From: Okeania sp. SIO2C9 | Lineage (GTDB): Bacteria; Cyanobacteriota; Cyanobacteriia; Cyanobacteriales; Microcoleaceae | Assembly (NCBI RefSeq): GCF_010672455.1 | Contig: NZ_JAAHGO010000007.1 | Coordinates: 201,733 to 255,794, forward strand | Reading direction: 5' to 3' | DNA length: 54,062 nt | Notes under the pieces: generated by a model | Told to the model about the DNA's origin: nothing | Seen by the model: the letters and a program-made list of their open reading frames with translations, nothing else | Database searches by the model: none | In this document: in pieces, positions 10,101 to 18,843 of the stretch | How the letters are laid out: each line of letters opens with the position of its first letter | How positions within the stretch are numbered: the first letter of the stretch is position 1 | Position numbers and translations under genes: made by a program

Positions 10101-12604
10101 TAATTTTGTGCGGTGTTTTGGGAGACTTTAATTCAGGCTATCAATTTGGTCAATTAGCTTTGGATTTATTAGACCAACTCAATGCCAGAGAAATTAAAGC
10201 GAAAGTATATTTTGCTTTTAATAATTTTATTCGACACTGGAAAGAACATCTTCAGGAAACGATTAACTCATTACTAGAGGGATTTCAAAGTGGTCTATCA
10301 GTGGGAGATTTAGAGTTTGCTTCTTATTGTCTTTGTTTTTATACGAATAATAAATTTTGGGTGGGTGAGCATCTAGATACTGTCGATCAAACCCAAAAAC
10401 AATCTATTGATGTGATATTTAAATATAAACAAAAACTTGTTGGCGATCATTTGACAACTTGGAACCAACTTGTGTCAATGTTGAAAGCTGAAGTGCAGGC
10501 AACAGATGATTTATTGAAGCTAGGAGAAAAATTATCTGTTTTAAAACAGGCAAATGATAGTAGAGGGATAATTAATATTTACCTATCGCAACTAATTTAC
10601 TTTTATTTGTGGAAAAATTATGTGGCAGCTCTAGAAAAGGTGGGAGCAATGGCAGAATATCTAGAAGGAATGAAGGGGTCAATTGAAATTGTGCAATACA
10701 ACTTCTACTACTCTCTTTCTCTGCTAGGCAACTATCCAAGCGTCTCCGCAAAAGAACAAAAACAATACCTCAAGCAAGTCAAATCCAACCAAAAACAAAT
10801 GAAAACTTGGGCACAGCACGCCCCGATGAACTTCCAACACAAATACGACCTGATAGCAGCAGAAATAGCCAGAGTTTTAGGTGAAAATGAAACAGCAGCA
10901 ACCTACTACGAAAAAGCAATTTCAGGAGCTTCAGAAAACAACTACATCCACGAAGAAGCGATCGCCAACGAACGAGCGGCAGAATTTTATCTGTCTATTG
11001 CCAGAGAAAAAGTAGCCAAAACCTACATGACGGAAGCCTATTACTGCTATATTAGTTGGGGTGCTACTGGCAAAATCAAGAACTTAGAAGAACGCCACTC
11101 TAACTTAATTATTCGCACCCAAACACCAGAAATGCCAAAAATTGATGTCACAACAACTATATCCTCAATCACCAACACAACTAGTAAAAATCTCGACTTC
11201 TATACTATTATTAAAGCTTCCCAAACTATCTCAGAGGAAATCGAACTAAATAGCTTGCTTGATAAATTGATGCAAATTCTCATGGAAAACGCTGGAGCAA
11301 ATAAAGGAACTTTAGTTTTGAACAACTCTGGTAATTGGGAAATTCCTATTCAATGCCTGAGCGGCGGCTATGATTCATGCATCACATCTGTGAGTCAGAT
11401 TAATTTACCCCATACTGTGATCAATACCGTCAAACAGACTCAAAAAACTGTACTCATCAATGAGCTTGAAACAGAAACTACCTTCGCTGGAGATCCATAC
11501 CTGATTGAACACCAGCCAAAAAGTCTCTTGTGTACTCCTATCATCAAGCAAGGAAAATTTATTGCTCTCCTCCTCCTAGAAAACAGCCTTGCTACAGGAG
11601 CATTTACTCCCGATCGCATAAAAGTTCTTCATCTACTTATGACTCAAGCTGCAATATCCATCGAAAACGCTAGACTTTATCAGGGTCTAGAAAACCACAG
11701 CTACAATCTCGAAACCCAAGTTAAACAGAGAACTCATGCACTTCAAGAGAAAAACCAAGACTTAGAGCAAACCCTATTTCAATTGCAGCAAACTCAAACT
11801 CAATTGATCCAAACCGAAAAAATGTCTGCTTTAGGAGAAATGGTAGGAGGAATTGCCCACGAAATTAACAACCCCATCACCTTTATATCCAGTAATATCA
11901 TTCATGCTCGCAAATATTTCCAGGACTTACTAGAGTTGCTTGAGCTGTACCAACAAAACTCTCCTGAACCCAGTCCAGCTATCACAGAAAAATTAGAAGA
12001 GCTTGAACTAGAATTTTTGTCTGAGGATGTAGAAAAACTGTTCAATTCTATGGAAAAAGGGAGCGGTCGCATTAGTCAAATTATTCTCGGTTTGCGTAAT
12101 TTCTCCCGCCTCGACGAATCAGACATGAAGGAGGTAGATATCCACGAAGGATTAGAGAATACCTTAATGATTCTGCAACATCGCCTTAAAGCAGAGCGCT
12201 CCCGCCGAGAAATTGCTATAATTAAAAAATACGGAAAACTCCCCCCAGTCTACTGCTGGGCAAGTCAACTCAATCAAGTATTTATGCACATTCTTAGTAA
12301 TGCGATCGACGCTCTAACAACTTCGAGGATTGAGAGTTGCCCCGAAATTACGATCACCACTGAGGTGCGAGACGCAAAAACTGTCATAATTCGTATTGCC
12401 GACAACGGGGTAGGAATGAGCGACAGAGTTTGCCAACGAGTATTTGAACCCTTCTTCAGCACCAAGCAGATCGGTCTAGGAACAGGATTGGGATTATTTG
12501 TTAGTTACCAAATCGTGACTCAGCAACATGGAGGAAAGTTGAAGTGTATTTCTCAACTGGGACAAGGGACAGAATTTATTATAGAAATTCCTATTGAAGG
12601 GTAA
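7187..12604 (+). CDS. Ser/Thr kinase - AAA ATPase - GAF - histidine kinase fusion (HstK type)
   Basis: 1805 residues from the ATG at 7187; a TTG at 7145 is in frame but family members start just before the LPxY segment. Domains: Hanks-type kinase (1-270) with VVLKTQ lysine, IHKDIKPHNILI catalytic loop, DFS in place of DFG, and SPEQTGRMNR activation segment typical of this family; AAA_16 ATPase with Walker A GYSGIGKT near residue 338 and Walker B LVLFLDDLQWAD near 463; a long helical repeat region (about 640-1300); GAF domain (about 1350-1500); HisKA H-box AHEINNPI with phospho-His near 1558; and HATPase_c with the IADNGVGM and GTGLGLF boxes. Such proteins combine Ser/Thr and His phosphorylation and are abundant in filamentous cyanobacteria. 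No receiver partner lies nearby, so the signal and target are unknown. Confidence 0.92.
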   Translation: MLYLPDYSNLQTLYQGNNSIIYRALRQYDRTLVVLKTQVSEYPAPEEIARIRHEYNILNNLNFEGIVKSIDLIHQEYRLILILEYFNPLSLKQHITDSLIAIPQFLNIAIQLSDTLDKIHQQQIIHKDIKPHNILIDPSTQETKIIDFSIATRLKTETQTIINPNYIEGTLAYISPEQTGRMNRCIDYRSDFYSLGVTFYQILTKQLPFYSNDPMEVIHSHIAKTPIPPNQINSKIPIAISLIVMKLLSKNAEDRYQSALGLKADLEYCLTKLQTINRIQVFTPGKKDKKGQFSIPQKLYGRKTEVSLLLEAFGRVSNTDDDSISQCNKEIILVTGYSGIGKTKVVNEVHKPIVKARGYFIGGKFDQFKRDIPYAAISQAFQQLIRQLLTETTLKVSEWKQKLLTALGENSQIIIDVIPELELIIGKQGKVAQLGATESQNRFNQLFGKFVRVFAQLEHPLVLFLDDLQWADLASLNLIEQLMTDSETQHLLFIGAYRDNEVNPVHPTIQTIEKIKKTSTTVNQIILKPLKINYIRQLVAETLAEEITTTNERLTQLSDLLYSKTQGNPFFLTQLLKTLYTDKLLTFDFTVGFWMWDIEQIQSVGIADLGVVELIARNIEKLSTTTQKVLKLAACIGNKFSLDVLAVVNEKSSTQTAKDLWSALQTGLILPLTQDYKIPLLFSENDNSRELLFDESRVSYRFLHDRVQQAAYSIIPEENRKKIHLKIGKLLWKSLPSEQIEENIFDLVNQLNIGRDFITETELQEGLLKLNLWAGKKAKGATAYEAAGRYLNVGLELLPTNSWESNYELTRDVYFEILEVEYLNVNFESAQQLSELLLSKIQSNLEQVKVYELQIPYYYSQNQSQPAIDIALLALKYLGAHLPAKPNKVNILVELAKTKLALSHKKIEDLANIAIMNDSERIATMRLLMAMIPAAFNANPALFPLAVFKMVRISLKYGKSHLSAFGYVNYGLILCGVLGDFNSGYQFGQLALDLLDQLNAREIKAKVYFAFNNFIRHWKEHLQETINSLLEGFQSGLSVGDLEFASYCLCFYTNNKFWVGEHLDTVDQTQKQSIDVIFKYKQKLVGDHLTTWNQLVSMLKAEVQATDDLLKLGEKLSVLKQANDSRGIINIYLSQLIYFYLWKNYVAALEKVGAMAEYLEGMKGSIEIVQYNFYYSLSLLGNYPSVSAKEQKQYLKQVKSNQKQMKTWAQHAPMNFQHKYDLIAAEIARVLGENETAATYYEKAISGASENNYIHEEAIANERAAEFYLSIAREKVAKTYMTEAYYCYISWGATGKIKNLEERHSNLIIRTQTPEMPKIDVTTTISSITNTTSKNLDFYTIIKASQTISEEIELNSLLDKLMQILMENAGANKGTLVLNNSGNWEIPIQCLSGGYDSCITSVSQINLPHTVINTVKQTQKTVLINELETETTFAGDPYLIEHQPKSLLCTPIIKQGKFIALLLLENSLATGAFTPDRIKVLHLLMTQAAISIENARLYQGLENHSYNLETQVKQRTHALQEKNQDLEQTLFQLQQTQTQLIQTEKMSALGEMVGGIAHEINNPITFISSNIIHARKYFQDLLELLELYQQNSPEPSPAITEKLEELELEFLSEDVEKLFNSMEKGSGRISQIILGLRNFSRLDESDMKEVDIHEGLENTLMILQHRLKAERSRREIAIIKKYGKLPPVYCWASQLNQVFMHILSNAIDALTTSRIESCPEITITTEVRDAKTVIIRIADNGVGMSDRVCQRVFEPFFSTKQIGLGTGLGLFVSYQIVTQQHGGKLKCISQLGQGTEFIIEIPIEG

Positions 12605-12674
12605 CCATTTGAAAAAAAGATTACTACAAGTAAGTAGGTTTTAGGCAGTAAGTGGTCGATTTTAAATAATGCTT

Positions 12675-13439
12675 TTATTGGGCAGTATATCCTCCATCAA
12701 TCATCATATTCTGTCCTGTAATGAAGGAAGTCTTATCAGAACATAGCCATTTTACTGCTTCACCTACTTCATCAGGAGTACCTAAACGCTCTATAGGATA
12801 AGGATGGTCTGCCATGAACCGATCGAGTTGACTACCAGGTAATATTTTTTCTAGAATTGGAGTTTTAATAACAGCAGGACTCACAACATTAATGCGGATG
12901 CCTGATTTTGCATACTCAATAGCTGTTGCTTTAGTCAAGGCTATAATTCCGCCTTTGCTAGCTGAATAAATAGACAGTTCTGCTGTACCAGCTACACCAG
13001 CAACAGAAGCCATATTTACAATTGTACCACTACCCTGTTTCAACATTTGTGGAATCTCATACTTCAGAGAAAGCCATGTTCCCTTGAGATTAGTGTTAAT
13101 AATATAGTCCCAATCTTCTTCTGAAGAATCGATTAATGAACAGATTTTGCTAACACCAGCATTATTGAATGCACAGTCTAAACGACCATAAATATCTACG
13201 GTCTTGTTAACCAATGCTTCTATTTCACTAGCCTGAGACAGATCAGTCTTCACAAAAATAGCATCACCACCTATTTCACAAATTTCATGTACTGTTTGTT
13301 CTCCTTCAGCAACTCGTCTACCTGCGATGACTACCTTGGCTCCTTCCTGGGCAAACATCAGAGCTGTTGCTTTACCTATGCCTGATGAGCCACCTGTAAC
13401 TAACACAACTTTTCCGTTAAATTCTTTTGAGAATAACAT
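12675..13439 (-). CDS. Short-chain dehydrogenase/reductase
   Basis: 254 residues, the usual SDR length. TGGSSGIG nucleotide-binding motif at 16-23, NNAG at 92-95, and the Ser145/Tyr158/Lys162 triad (YSASK). An Arg-rich IAGRR after beta-2 favours NADP(H), but this is a weak indication. The C-terminus MMIDGGYT is typical of FabG-like and glucose-dehydrogenase-like classical SDRs. The start has a good ribosome site (AAAGGAGTG, 5 nt before ATG). It is the most downstream of five minus-strand genes with the KAS III-like enzyme, CoA ligase and ammonia-lyase, so a keto or alcohol reduction in that pathway is plausible but inferred. Confidence 0.9.
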   Translation of the reverse strand: MLFSKEFNGKVVLVTGGSSGIGKATALMFAQEGAKVVIAGRRVAEGEQTVHEICEIGGDAIFVKTDLSQASEIEALVNKTVDIYGRLDCAFNNAGVSKICSLIDSSEEDWDYIINTNLKGTWLSLKYEIPQMLKQGSGTIVNMASVAGVAGTAELSIYSASKGGIIALTKATAIEYAKSGIRINVVSPAVIKTPILEKILPGSQLDRFMADHPYPIERLGTPDEVGEAVKWLCSDKTSFITGQNMMIDGGYTAQ

Positions 13440-14598
13440 CTTTACACTCCTTTGATTTCAATAAATATAGCGCTACGCGCAAGGCAACAGGCAACAGGCA
13501 ACAGGCAACAGGCAGCAGGCGAATACAAAAGGGTTTGCTGCTTCTATTTATGTCAAACACCTTAATGCGTAGCGCTATATAATCTGGAAATGTGGAAAAT
13601 ATAGCAGTTGCCATTACTGTATTTGATATCAAATCCACTATTGTTCGGTATCAATGAGTTATATCAAATCCGGTAGCATCGGTGTTATTCAGTATTTTAA
13701 AGATAAGAGTCCATATTGTAGGGGCGAATGGCATTCGCCCCTAACCATTGTATGACGACGACAGAATTATATTGCTCCGAAGCCAACGGATTTGATATTA
13801 GGTAATAGGAAGACTTCCTTAGGTAGAGTCCCCGTCGGATTGGCGACGTACAGAAGTCAGCATGGAAAAGATAAAACAAGATTTGGTAATAGTGAATATC
13901 GAGATTTTTTTATACCTAAATTAAAAGGATTTGATATGACATATCAAAAGCTTAAAAATCAGACAACGCAAGATTTTTCCTTTTTGCTTGTTGCTTGTTG
14001 CTATCAATAATAAATTTTGTTGAGAAGGTGAAGTCTTTATACAAAATAATAAGTTTGTCTTGACTAACAAATACTTCACTCTCAAATGGAAATGATACTA
14101 ATATCATGTTCGGATGATCACTTATAATAAAGCCAGAATCATTACAGTAGAAGTCTTCAAATTTTATGGCCCAAAAGATGGCGTTCGCCAACTACCTCTA
14201 TGTTCTGACGATCGCTTATAACTGAACAGCCCTAGTTTGAGGCCACCAATGGAAACAAGTTATATCATGTCCGGATCAGAGCGCTTCGCAAAAAACTTTC
14301 TCTTCATTTATAGCTTAAAATTCCCTCCTCATAACTCATAACTCATTACTCATTACTCATAACTCATTACTCCTCCATTTTTATTTATAACTATTCAACC
14401 GAACATGATATAAATCCGCTGATGAAAAGGTACTTTTTTCAAATTATCTCTAATATCATGTTCGGATAATTAGTAAAGATACTATTTACAACCGGATTTG
14501 ATATGACTTCCACAGTAACTCTATTTGTAGGGCACGTCGCAACGTACCCTAAATCACAGTTAGAGTATAATAAAAAATTTGCGTAAGCTCTGATGAAC
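13440..14598. repeat. Repeat-filled gap between SDR and KAS III-like genes
   Basis: No gene seen in 1.16 kb. Contents: TATAGCGCTACGC inverted ends at about 13466 and 13581 around a GGCAACA heptamer array; ATCAAATCCGGTAGC and GGATTTGATAT motifs at 13624-13680 and 13785-13940; a GGGCGAATGGCATTCGCCC palindrome (about 13722-13740); an ACTCAGACAACGC-family repeat (13940-13985); one TATCATGTTCGG end (14102); a complete TATCATGTCCGG element at 14263-14412 carrying ACTCATT heptamers; and a 52-nt minimal version at 14454-14505. Confidence 0.6.
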
Positions 14599-15708
14599 TT
14601 AAACTCCTACTTTCATCAGGCTTTCTGATGGTGTAGGAGCAACTCCTAAAGCTACATCACCCCAACGCATCACCATTGCACCAACATTTGATGAAGTACC
14701 TAAGGTGTAGATGAGAACTAGGTCATTTTCTCGAAGTTTACCAGAATGAGTTGCATGATAGAGATTAGCAAGAGGTAAAACAGCGCCAATATTAGCGTAC
14801 TGAGAATGTAGATTAATAGTGCGTTTTGGATCTATATTTAATTTTCGCGCACAGACATCTACATACCAAGCAGTAGGACTATTGAAAGCAAAAAAATCAA
14901 TTTGATCTAGTGTCAAACCAGCTTCAGCAACAGCACCTTCGCAGCAAGTACGAATCACATTTGAACTCTCACTTAATACTTTACCTGCATTATTGCCAGC
15001 GCGGATCAACATTTTCACCTTGTTTTGCTCTTCTATAATGAATTCGTTAAAGAAAGCACCACAGGTATTACCTGTATTTAAAATTTTCGTGCCCAGGACA
15101 CCTTGATTTGCTTCTAGTTTACTAACCAACACAGCACCTCCAGCGTCACCGAGGAACCACGAGAAACTATCTCGCTCATCAGCAAAACGAGTATAAGTGT
15201 TTGAAACAACAACCAATACATTGTGATACAGTCCAGCTTTCACCATGGCGTTGGCAGTTTGGAGCGCTACCATAGCACTAGAGCAAGTTGCTTCAACGTT
15301 CCAAGCAGCTCCAGTATATCCTAATTTTTGGGAAAGATAGGCAGCGTTACCAGGGGCAATTTCTTCAGGAAAAATTGAAGCGACAAGCATTAAATCTACT
15401 TGGTCAATAGACATATTTGCTGCTTTGAGAGCATCGGTGGCAGCACGATATTCTAAGCTTAGTGAGGAGTCACCAGGGCCTAATACCCTACGTTCTACGG
15501 TACCACGAAAAGGGTCTTGAAGATATGGCTTCATCGCTTGACTGAATTCATTGCTGCTGGTTGAATTACTAGCTGAAAAAAGCTTTGCTAAGTTGTTTTG
15601 CTCTGCTTGAGCAACTAACTCAGGATACTTTTTTCGCCAATAATCATTAGTACGCACAACACTAGGAAAACTAACGGCAAGAGAACGAATACCTACAGGT
15701 TGATACAT
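14599..15708 (-). CDS. KAS III-like thiolase-fold enzyme with altered active site
   Basis: 369 residues, near the 320-350 of FabH-type ketosynthases plus an N-terminal loop insertion (about 30-70). Cys142 in VEATCSSAMVAL is the nucleophile, GDAGGAVLV is the usual core strand, and Asn306 in YANIGA matches the Asn of YGNTSA. The FabH PHQAN box is replaced by FNSPTAW, putting Asn276 where the catalytic His should be. The family includes acyl-CoA:ACP ketosynthases and non-decarboxylating acyltransferases. Loss of His favours acyl transfer or an unusual condensation over FabH housekeeping; this is inference. It has an AAGGA ribosome site 12 nt before ATG and sits between the SDR and CoA ligase genes on the same strand. 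Confidence 0.85.
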   Translation of the reverse strand: MYQPVGIRSLAVSFPSVVRTNDYWRKKYPELVAQAEQNNLAKLFSASNSTSSNEFSQAMKPYLQDPFRGTVERRVLGPGDSSLSLEYRAATDALKAANMSIDQVDLMLVASIFPEEIAPGNAAYLSQKLGYTGAAWNVEATCSSAMVALQTANAMVKAGLYHNVLVVVSNTYTRFADERDSFSWFLGDAGGAVLVSKLEANQGVLGTKILNTGNTCGAFFNEFIIEEQNKVKMLIRAGNNAGKVLSESSNVIRTCCEGAVAEAGLTLDQIDFFAFNSPTAWYVDVCARKLNIDPKRTINLHSQYANIGAVLPLANLYHATHSGKLRENDLVLIYTLGTSSNVGAMVMRWGDVALGVAPTPSESLMKVGV

Positions 15709-16144
15709 GATAGATTTATTCCTTAATTATGTACTTGTGAAAAACTTGATTTGTCAGTTCGACGATCGTCAAACTCTCAATTGATGCCTTTTGATTCTGA
15801 TCTAGATATGGTAATGTTCCATCTGAGCGCCATTGCCAAATCTTTCTTGATCTCCCCATCTCCCCACCCTCCCCACCCTCCCCACACTCTTTATCTAATT
15901 ACCGAAAAATTCAGGTATAAAGCCTCTCCATTCATGGAGAAAAAAGCGGTCGAGGGATGGCGAGGTCTCCTCGCCATATCCATGAGACCAAGAGAAGAAA
16001 AAAAATCCTTTGATCCAATCCTCTTAATTTATAAGAAGAGGTAATTCTAAATTCGCGCATTCTAAATTCGCGCATTCTTGAAACCAATGCTACCGGATTT
16101 GATATGAAACACTATTACTAACGTGCGGTGCTATATTTAGTCAA
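15709..16144. repeat. Gap with an ACCGAAAAATT...AGAGG repeat
   Basis: No gene seen. Positions about 15900-16045 hold a dispersed repeat starting ACCGAAAAATT and including AAAAAGCGGTCGAGGGATGG and a 3' AAGAGGTAATTCTAAATT segment; another copy is at 50530-50690. It is preceded by a run of CTCCCCACC units and followed by a doubled ATTCTAAATTCGCGC. The end of the region has the GGATTTGATATGA motif. Confidence 0.55.
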
Positions 16145-17635
16145 TTATTGTTGGCACAAAACACGCTTGAGAACTTTCCCCGTAGCATTTTTGGGAATAG
16201 AATCAACAAAGCGAAATGTATGAGGCACTTTATAATTTGCTATTCTCTGAGCACAGAAACTTTTCAGATCCTCAGCAGAAGCAAATTTACTAGGTTTGAG
16301 AACGATATTAGCATTAACCACCTCTCCTTTCAGGCGATCGCTCATACCATAAACCGCTGCCTCAACTACAGATGGATGTTCCAGAATCACTTTTTCCACT
16401 TCAGAAGGATACACTTTGAACCCAGAAACATTAATCATATCCTTCAAACGATCGACAATATAGAAATAGTTATCTTCATCCATCTTGCCTAGATCGCCTG
16501 TACGAAACCAGCCATTATCCAAGACTTTCTGTGTTTCTGTTGTACGATTCCAATATCCTAGCATTACATTCGGACCGCGTATTAACAGCTCTCCAACTTC
16601 CCCACATTCAAGCTCGTTGCCAGCTTCATTCACAACCTTCATTTCTACGTTTTCAATTGGCATTCCAATGGAACCCAATTTATATCTCAAATCGTGGTTG
16701 TAACAAGCAAAAGGTGAAGTTTCTGTTAATCCATAACCCTCATATATCAGTTTACCACAAAATTCTTGCCACTGACACACAAGGTCTACAGATATTTTAG
16801 CAGCAGCACTAAAATAATAGCGCACCGAGTTAAAATCTGACTGCGAGACACCCATCTCCAGCAAGCGTAAAAACACAGTCGGAACTCCAAACAACATGGT
16901 CACGCCATGATTTTGAACAGCTCTCAATACATCTTCTGGTTTAAACCGTCGCTGCAAAATAATTGTTGCGCCAGCATTTAACCCACCATTGAGAATAAAA
17001 TTCTGACCGAAACAGTGGAAAAGGGGTAAAAAAAGCAACAATTTATCATCAGAGTGGATCTTACAAGAATGCTTAACTGAGTGCATATTAGAACACACAT
17101 TCCCGTGAGATAGGGTTGCTCCTTTAGGAAAACCAGTGGTGCCAGAAGTGTAAACAATAGCAGCAGGAGCTTTCGGTTCCATGGAAACTGCCTTGAAATC
17201 AGCACTCCCTTTTTCGAGCAGAGTAGATAAGCTGATATCTGTATATGTTTCACCCTCAGCAATTAAAACATTTTTGAGAAAAGCTAAATCCCGATGGGGT
17301 ATTTGCTCCCTCAAAGATTCTGTTGTCACAACTGCTACTGCCTCACTATCATTTAGGATGAAGCGAACTTCATCACTTTTCAGCATTGAATTAACAGAAA
17401 CAACCACGGCACCACGTTTGAGAATTGCCAAATAAGTAATGACAAATTCAGGAATATTTGGCAAAAACAAAGCTATGCGATCGCCACATTTTATTCCCAA
17501 ATACCGCAAACCATTAGTTACACGATTTGCTAACTCATTTAGTTCCCCATAAGTAAAAGCTTTTTCTTCAAAAATTAAAGCTGTTTTGTGAGGAAAAAAT
17601 TGAGCGCCTCTTTCAATATGTTGTGTAATATTCAT
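16145..17635 (-). CDS. Acyl-CoA ligase (ANL superfamily, 4CL/long-chain type)
   Basis: 496 residues. Adenylate-forming motifs in order: P-loop YTSGTTGFPKG near 166, YEGYGLTE (A5), GWFRTGDLG (A7), RLKDMINVSG (A8 hinge) and PKNATGKVLKR with the catalytic lysine near the C-terminus. No carrier-protein domain, no N-terminal extension, and no FAAL-type insertion is obvious, so CoA thioester formation is the natural reading: acid + ATP + CoA to acyl-CoA. The acid is not deducible, but the ammonia-lyase gene upstream suggests a cinnamate-like aryl acid. The 79-residue gene starts 240 nt further upstream and ends 116 nt before this start. Confidence 0.88.
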   Translation of the reverse strand: MNITQHIERGAQFFPHKTALIFEEKAFTYGELNELANRVTNGLRYLGIKCGDRIALFLPNIPEFVITYLAILKRGAVVVSVNSMLKSDEVRFILNDSEAVAVVTTESLREQIPHRDLAFLKNVLIAEGETYTDISLSTLLEKGSADFKAVSMEPKAPAAIVYTSGTTGFPKGATLSHGNVCSNMHSVKHSCKIHSDDKLLLFLPLFHCFGQNFILNGGLNAGATIILQRRFKPEDVLRAVQNHGVTMLFGVPTVFLRLLEMGVSQSDFNSVRYYFSAAAKISVDLVCQWQEFCGKLIYEGYGLTETSPFACYNHDLRYKLGSIGMPIENVEMKVVNEAGNELECGEVGELLIRGPNVMLGYWNRTTETQKVLDNGWFRTGDLGKMDEDNYFYIVDRLKDMINVSGFKVYPSEVEKVILEHPSVVEAAVYGMSDRLKGEVVNANIVLKPSKFASAEDLKSFCAQRIANYKVPHTFRFVDSIPKNATGKVLKRVLCQQ

Positions 17636-17751
17636 TGTAATTTTTTACCCCAAATATTTGTTTTTCCATGGTGTATAAAGTAGTTTTATAGTAAGCATTT
17701 TCTACAAGGAATACTTACGTTTTATACATTGGAGTAATGTATCAAAGAAAA

Positions 17752-17991
17752 TCAAATTATTTGACAAAAACCGTAAGTTTTAACTGCCAAATTAGTAGTG
17801 TATTCAGCAATATAATCAGCCGGAGCTATGATTTGACAAATTTGTTGCCAATCACTAGCATCTAGTTGAAAAATTTTTCGGCAATGCTCGATTGTTTCTA
17901 CCCAAAATTGTAGTTTTTTGGAGAATTTAGTTTTCTGAAAAAAACACAACCATCTACAACAAACTTCTGGGAAAAAAGTTTGAATCTTCAT
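17752..17991 (-). CDS. Small Cys/Trp-rich protein of unknown function
   Basis: 79 residues, not recognised. It contains five Cys and four Trp, a basic-hydrophobic N-terminal third, then a segment that could form helices (HCRKIFQLDASDWQQIC). An AAGGATATTTCG ribosome site 7-11 nt before the ATG supports translation. It lies between the ammonia-lyase and CoA ligase genes on their strand and ends 116 nt before the ligase start, so co-transcription is plausible. No transmembrane helix or signal peptide is clear. Confidence 0.55.
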   Translation of the reverse strand: MKIQTFFPEVCCRWLCFFQKTKFSKKLQFWVETIEHCRKIFQLDASDWQQICQIIAPADYIAEYTTNLAVKTYGFCQII

Positions 17992-18843
17992 CGAAATATC
18001 CTTGTTTTTCTGGCTTAACTAATCAAAACAAGAACAAACTAATTATTGTTGATTAGTTACTATTAATTTTTAACGATTAGGCACAGACAAATGTTTGAAG
18101 AAGTGGGAGAGTGAGGGAGTGGGGGAGTAGGAAAGAAACCGATACAGTTGCAGGAGTGCCAAAATAATTAGTAGCTTACGTTGCAAAGCACTTTAAACTA
18201 CGGTACGGGTAGCATATAAATCAGATATTTCCTTAATTCCCGATTAATGAAAGTAGTTTTAAGGGTAACTGTATAATCGGTATTTCATATCAATCTGAGT
18301 AACGATTATTTCGCTTTACCTTGCAACTTTACCTATTTTTTTCTCTGTGTTTTTTACCGAAAAATTGTGGTTTAAAGCCTCCCCTTTTAAGGGGATAATA
18401 ATATCATGTCCGGATAATTAGTGATAAAAAACTTTCTCCTTCTTCTCCTGTTCTTCTTCTTCCTTCCCTCTTTCCTCCTGACTCCTGAGGACTGACTCCT
18501 GACTCCTCCGTCGTTATTTATTTATCACTGTTCAACCGGACATGATATAAGCGGTCGTTTGCGCAGCATGACCTAGGATGGGATGGCGAGGTCTCGGAGC
18601 CATATCCAATCGACTCCTGTGAAGAAAAATTTTCATGAATTTGTCAATCCTCTTCTTTCAAGGAGAGGTAATTATTCATTATTCATTATTCATTATTCAT
18701 TATTCATTATTCATTGTTGAAAGGTAATCCTAAATACTCAAAGTAACCTTCTTATAAGTAAAGATATAGGAGATAATCTAGTATTGTACACCCTAAACTT
18801 TACTCATAATTTTTTGAAAAGATAAAAACGAAGAGTTTTCTAA
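17992..18843. repeat. Nested dispersed repeats between small gene and ammonia-lyase
   Basis: No gene seen. An ACCGAAAAATT element begins at 18357 and continues after 18550 with AGCGGTCG, GATGGCGAGGTCTCGG and AAGGAGAGGTAATTATTC. It is split by a TATCATGTCCGG inverted-repeat element at 18402-18549 (left end TATCATGTCCGGATAATTAG, right end CCGGACATGATATA). The inner element carries ACTCCTG heptamers. An ATTCATT heptamer array lies at about 18670-18715. Confidence 0.7.

Noticed and set aside
13417-14191. Small frames on both strands around 13.4-14.2 kb
   Set aside because: They consist of heptamers and inverted-repeat elements.
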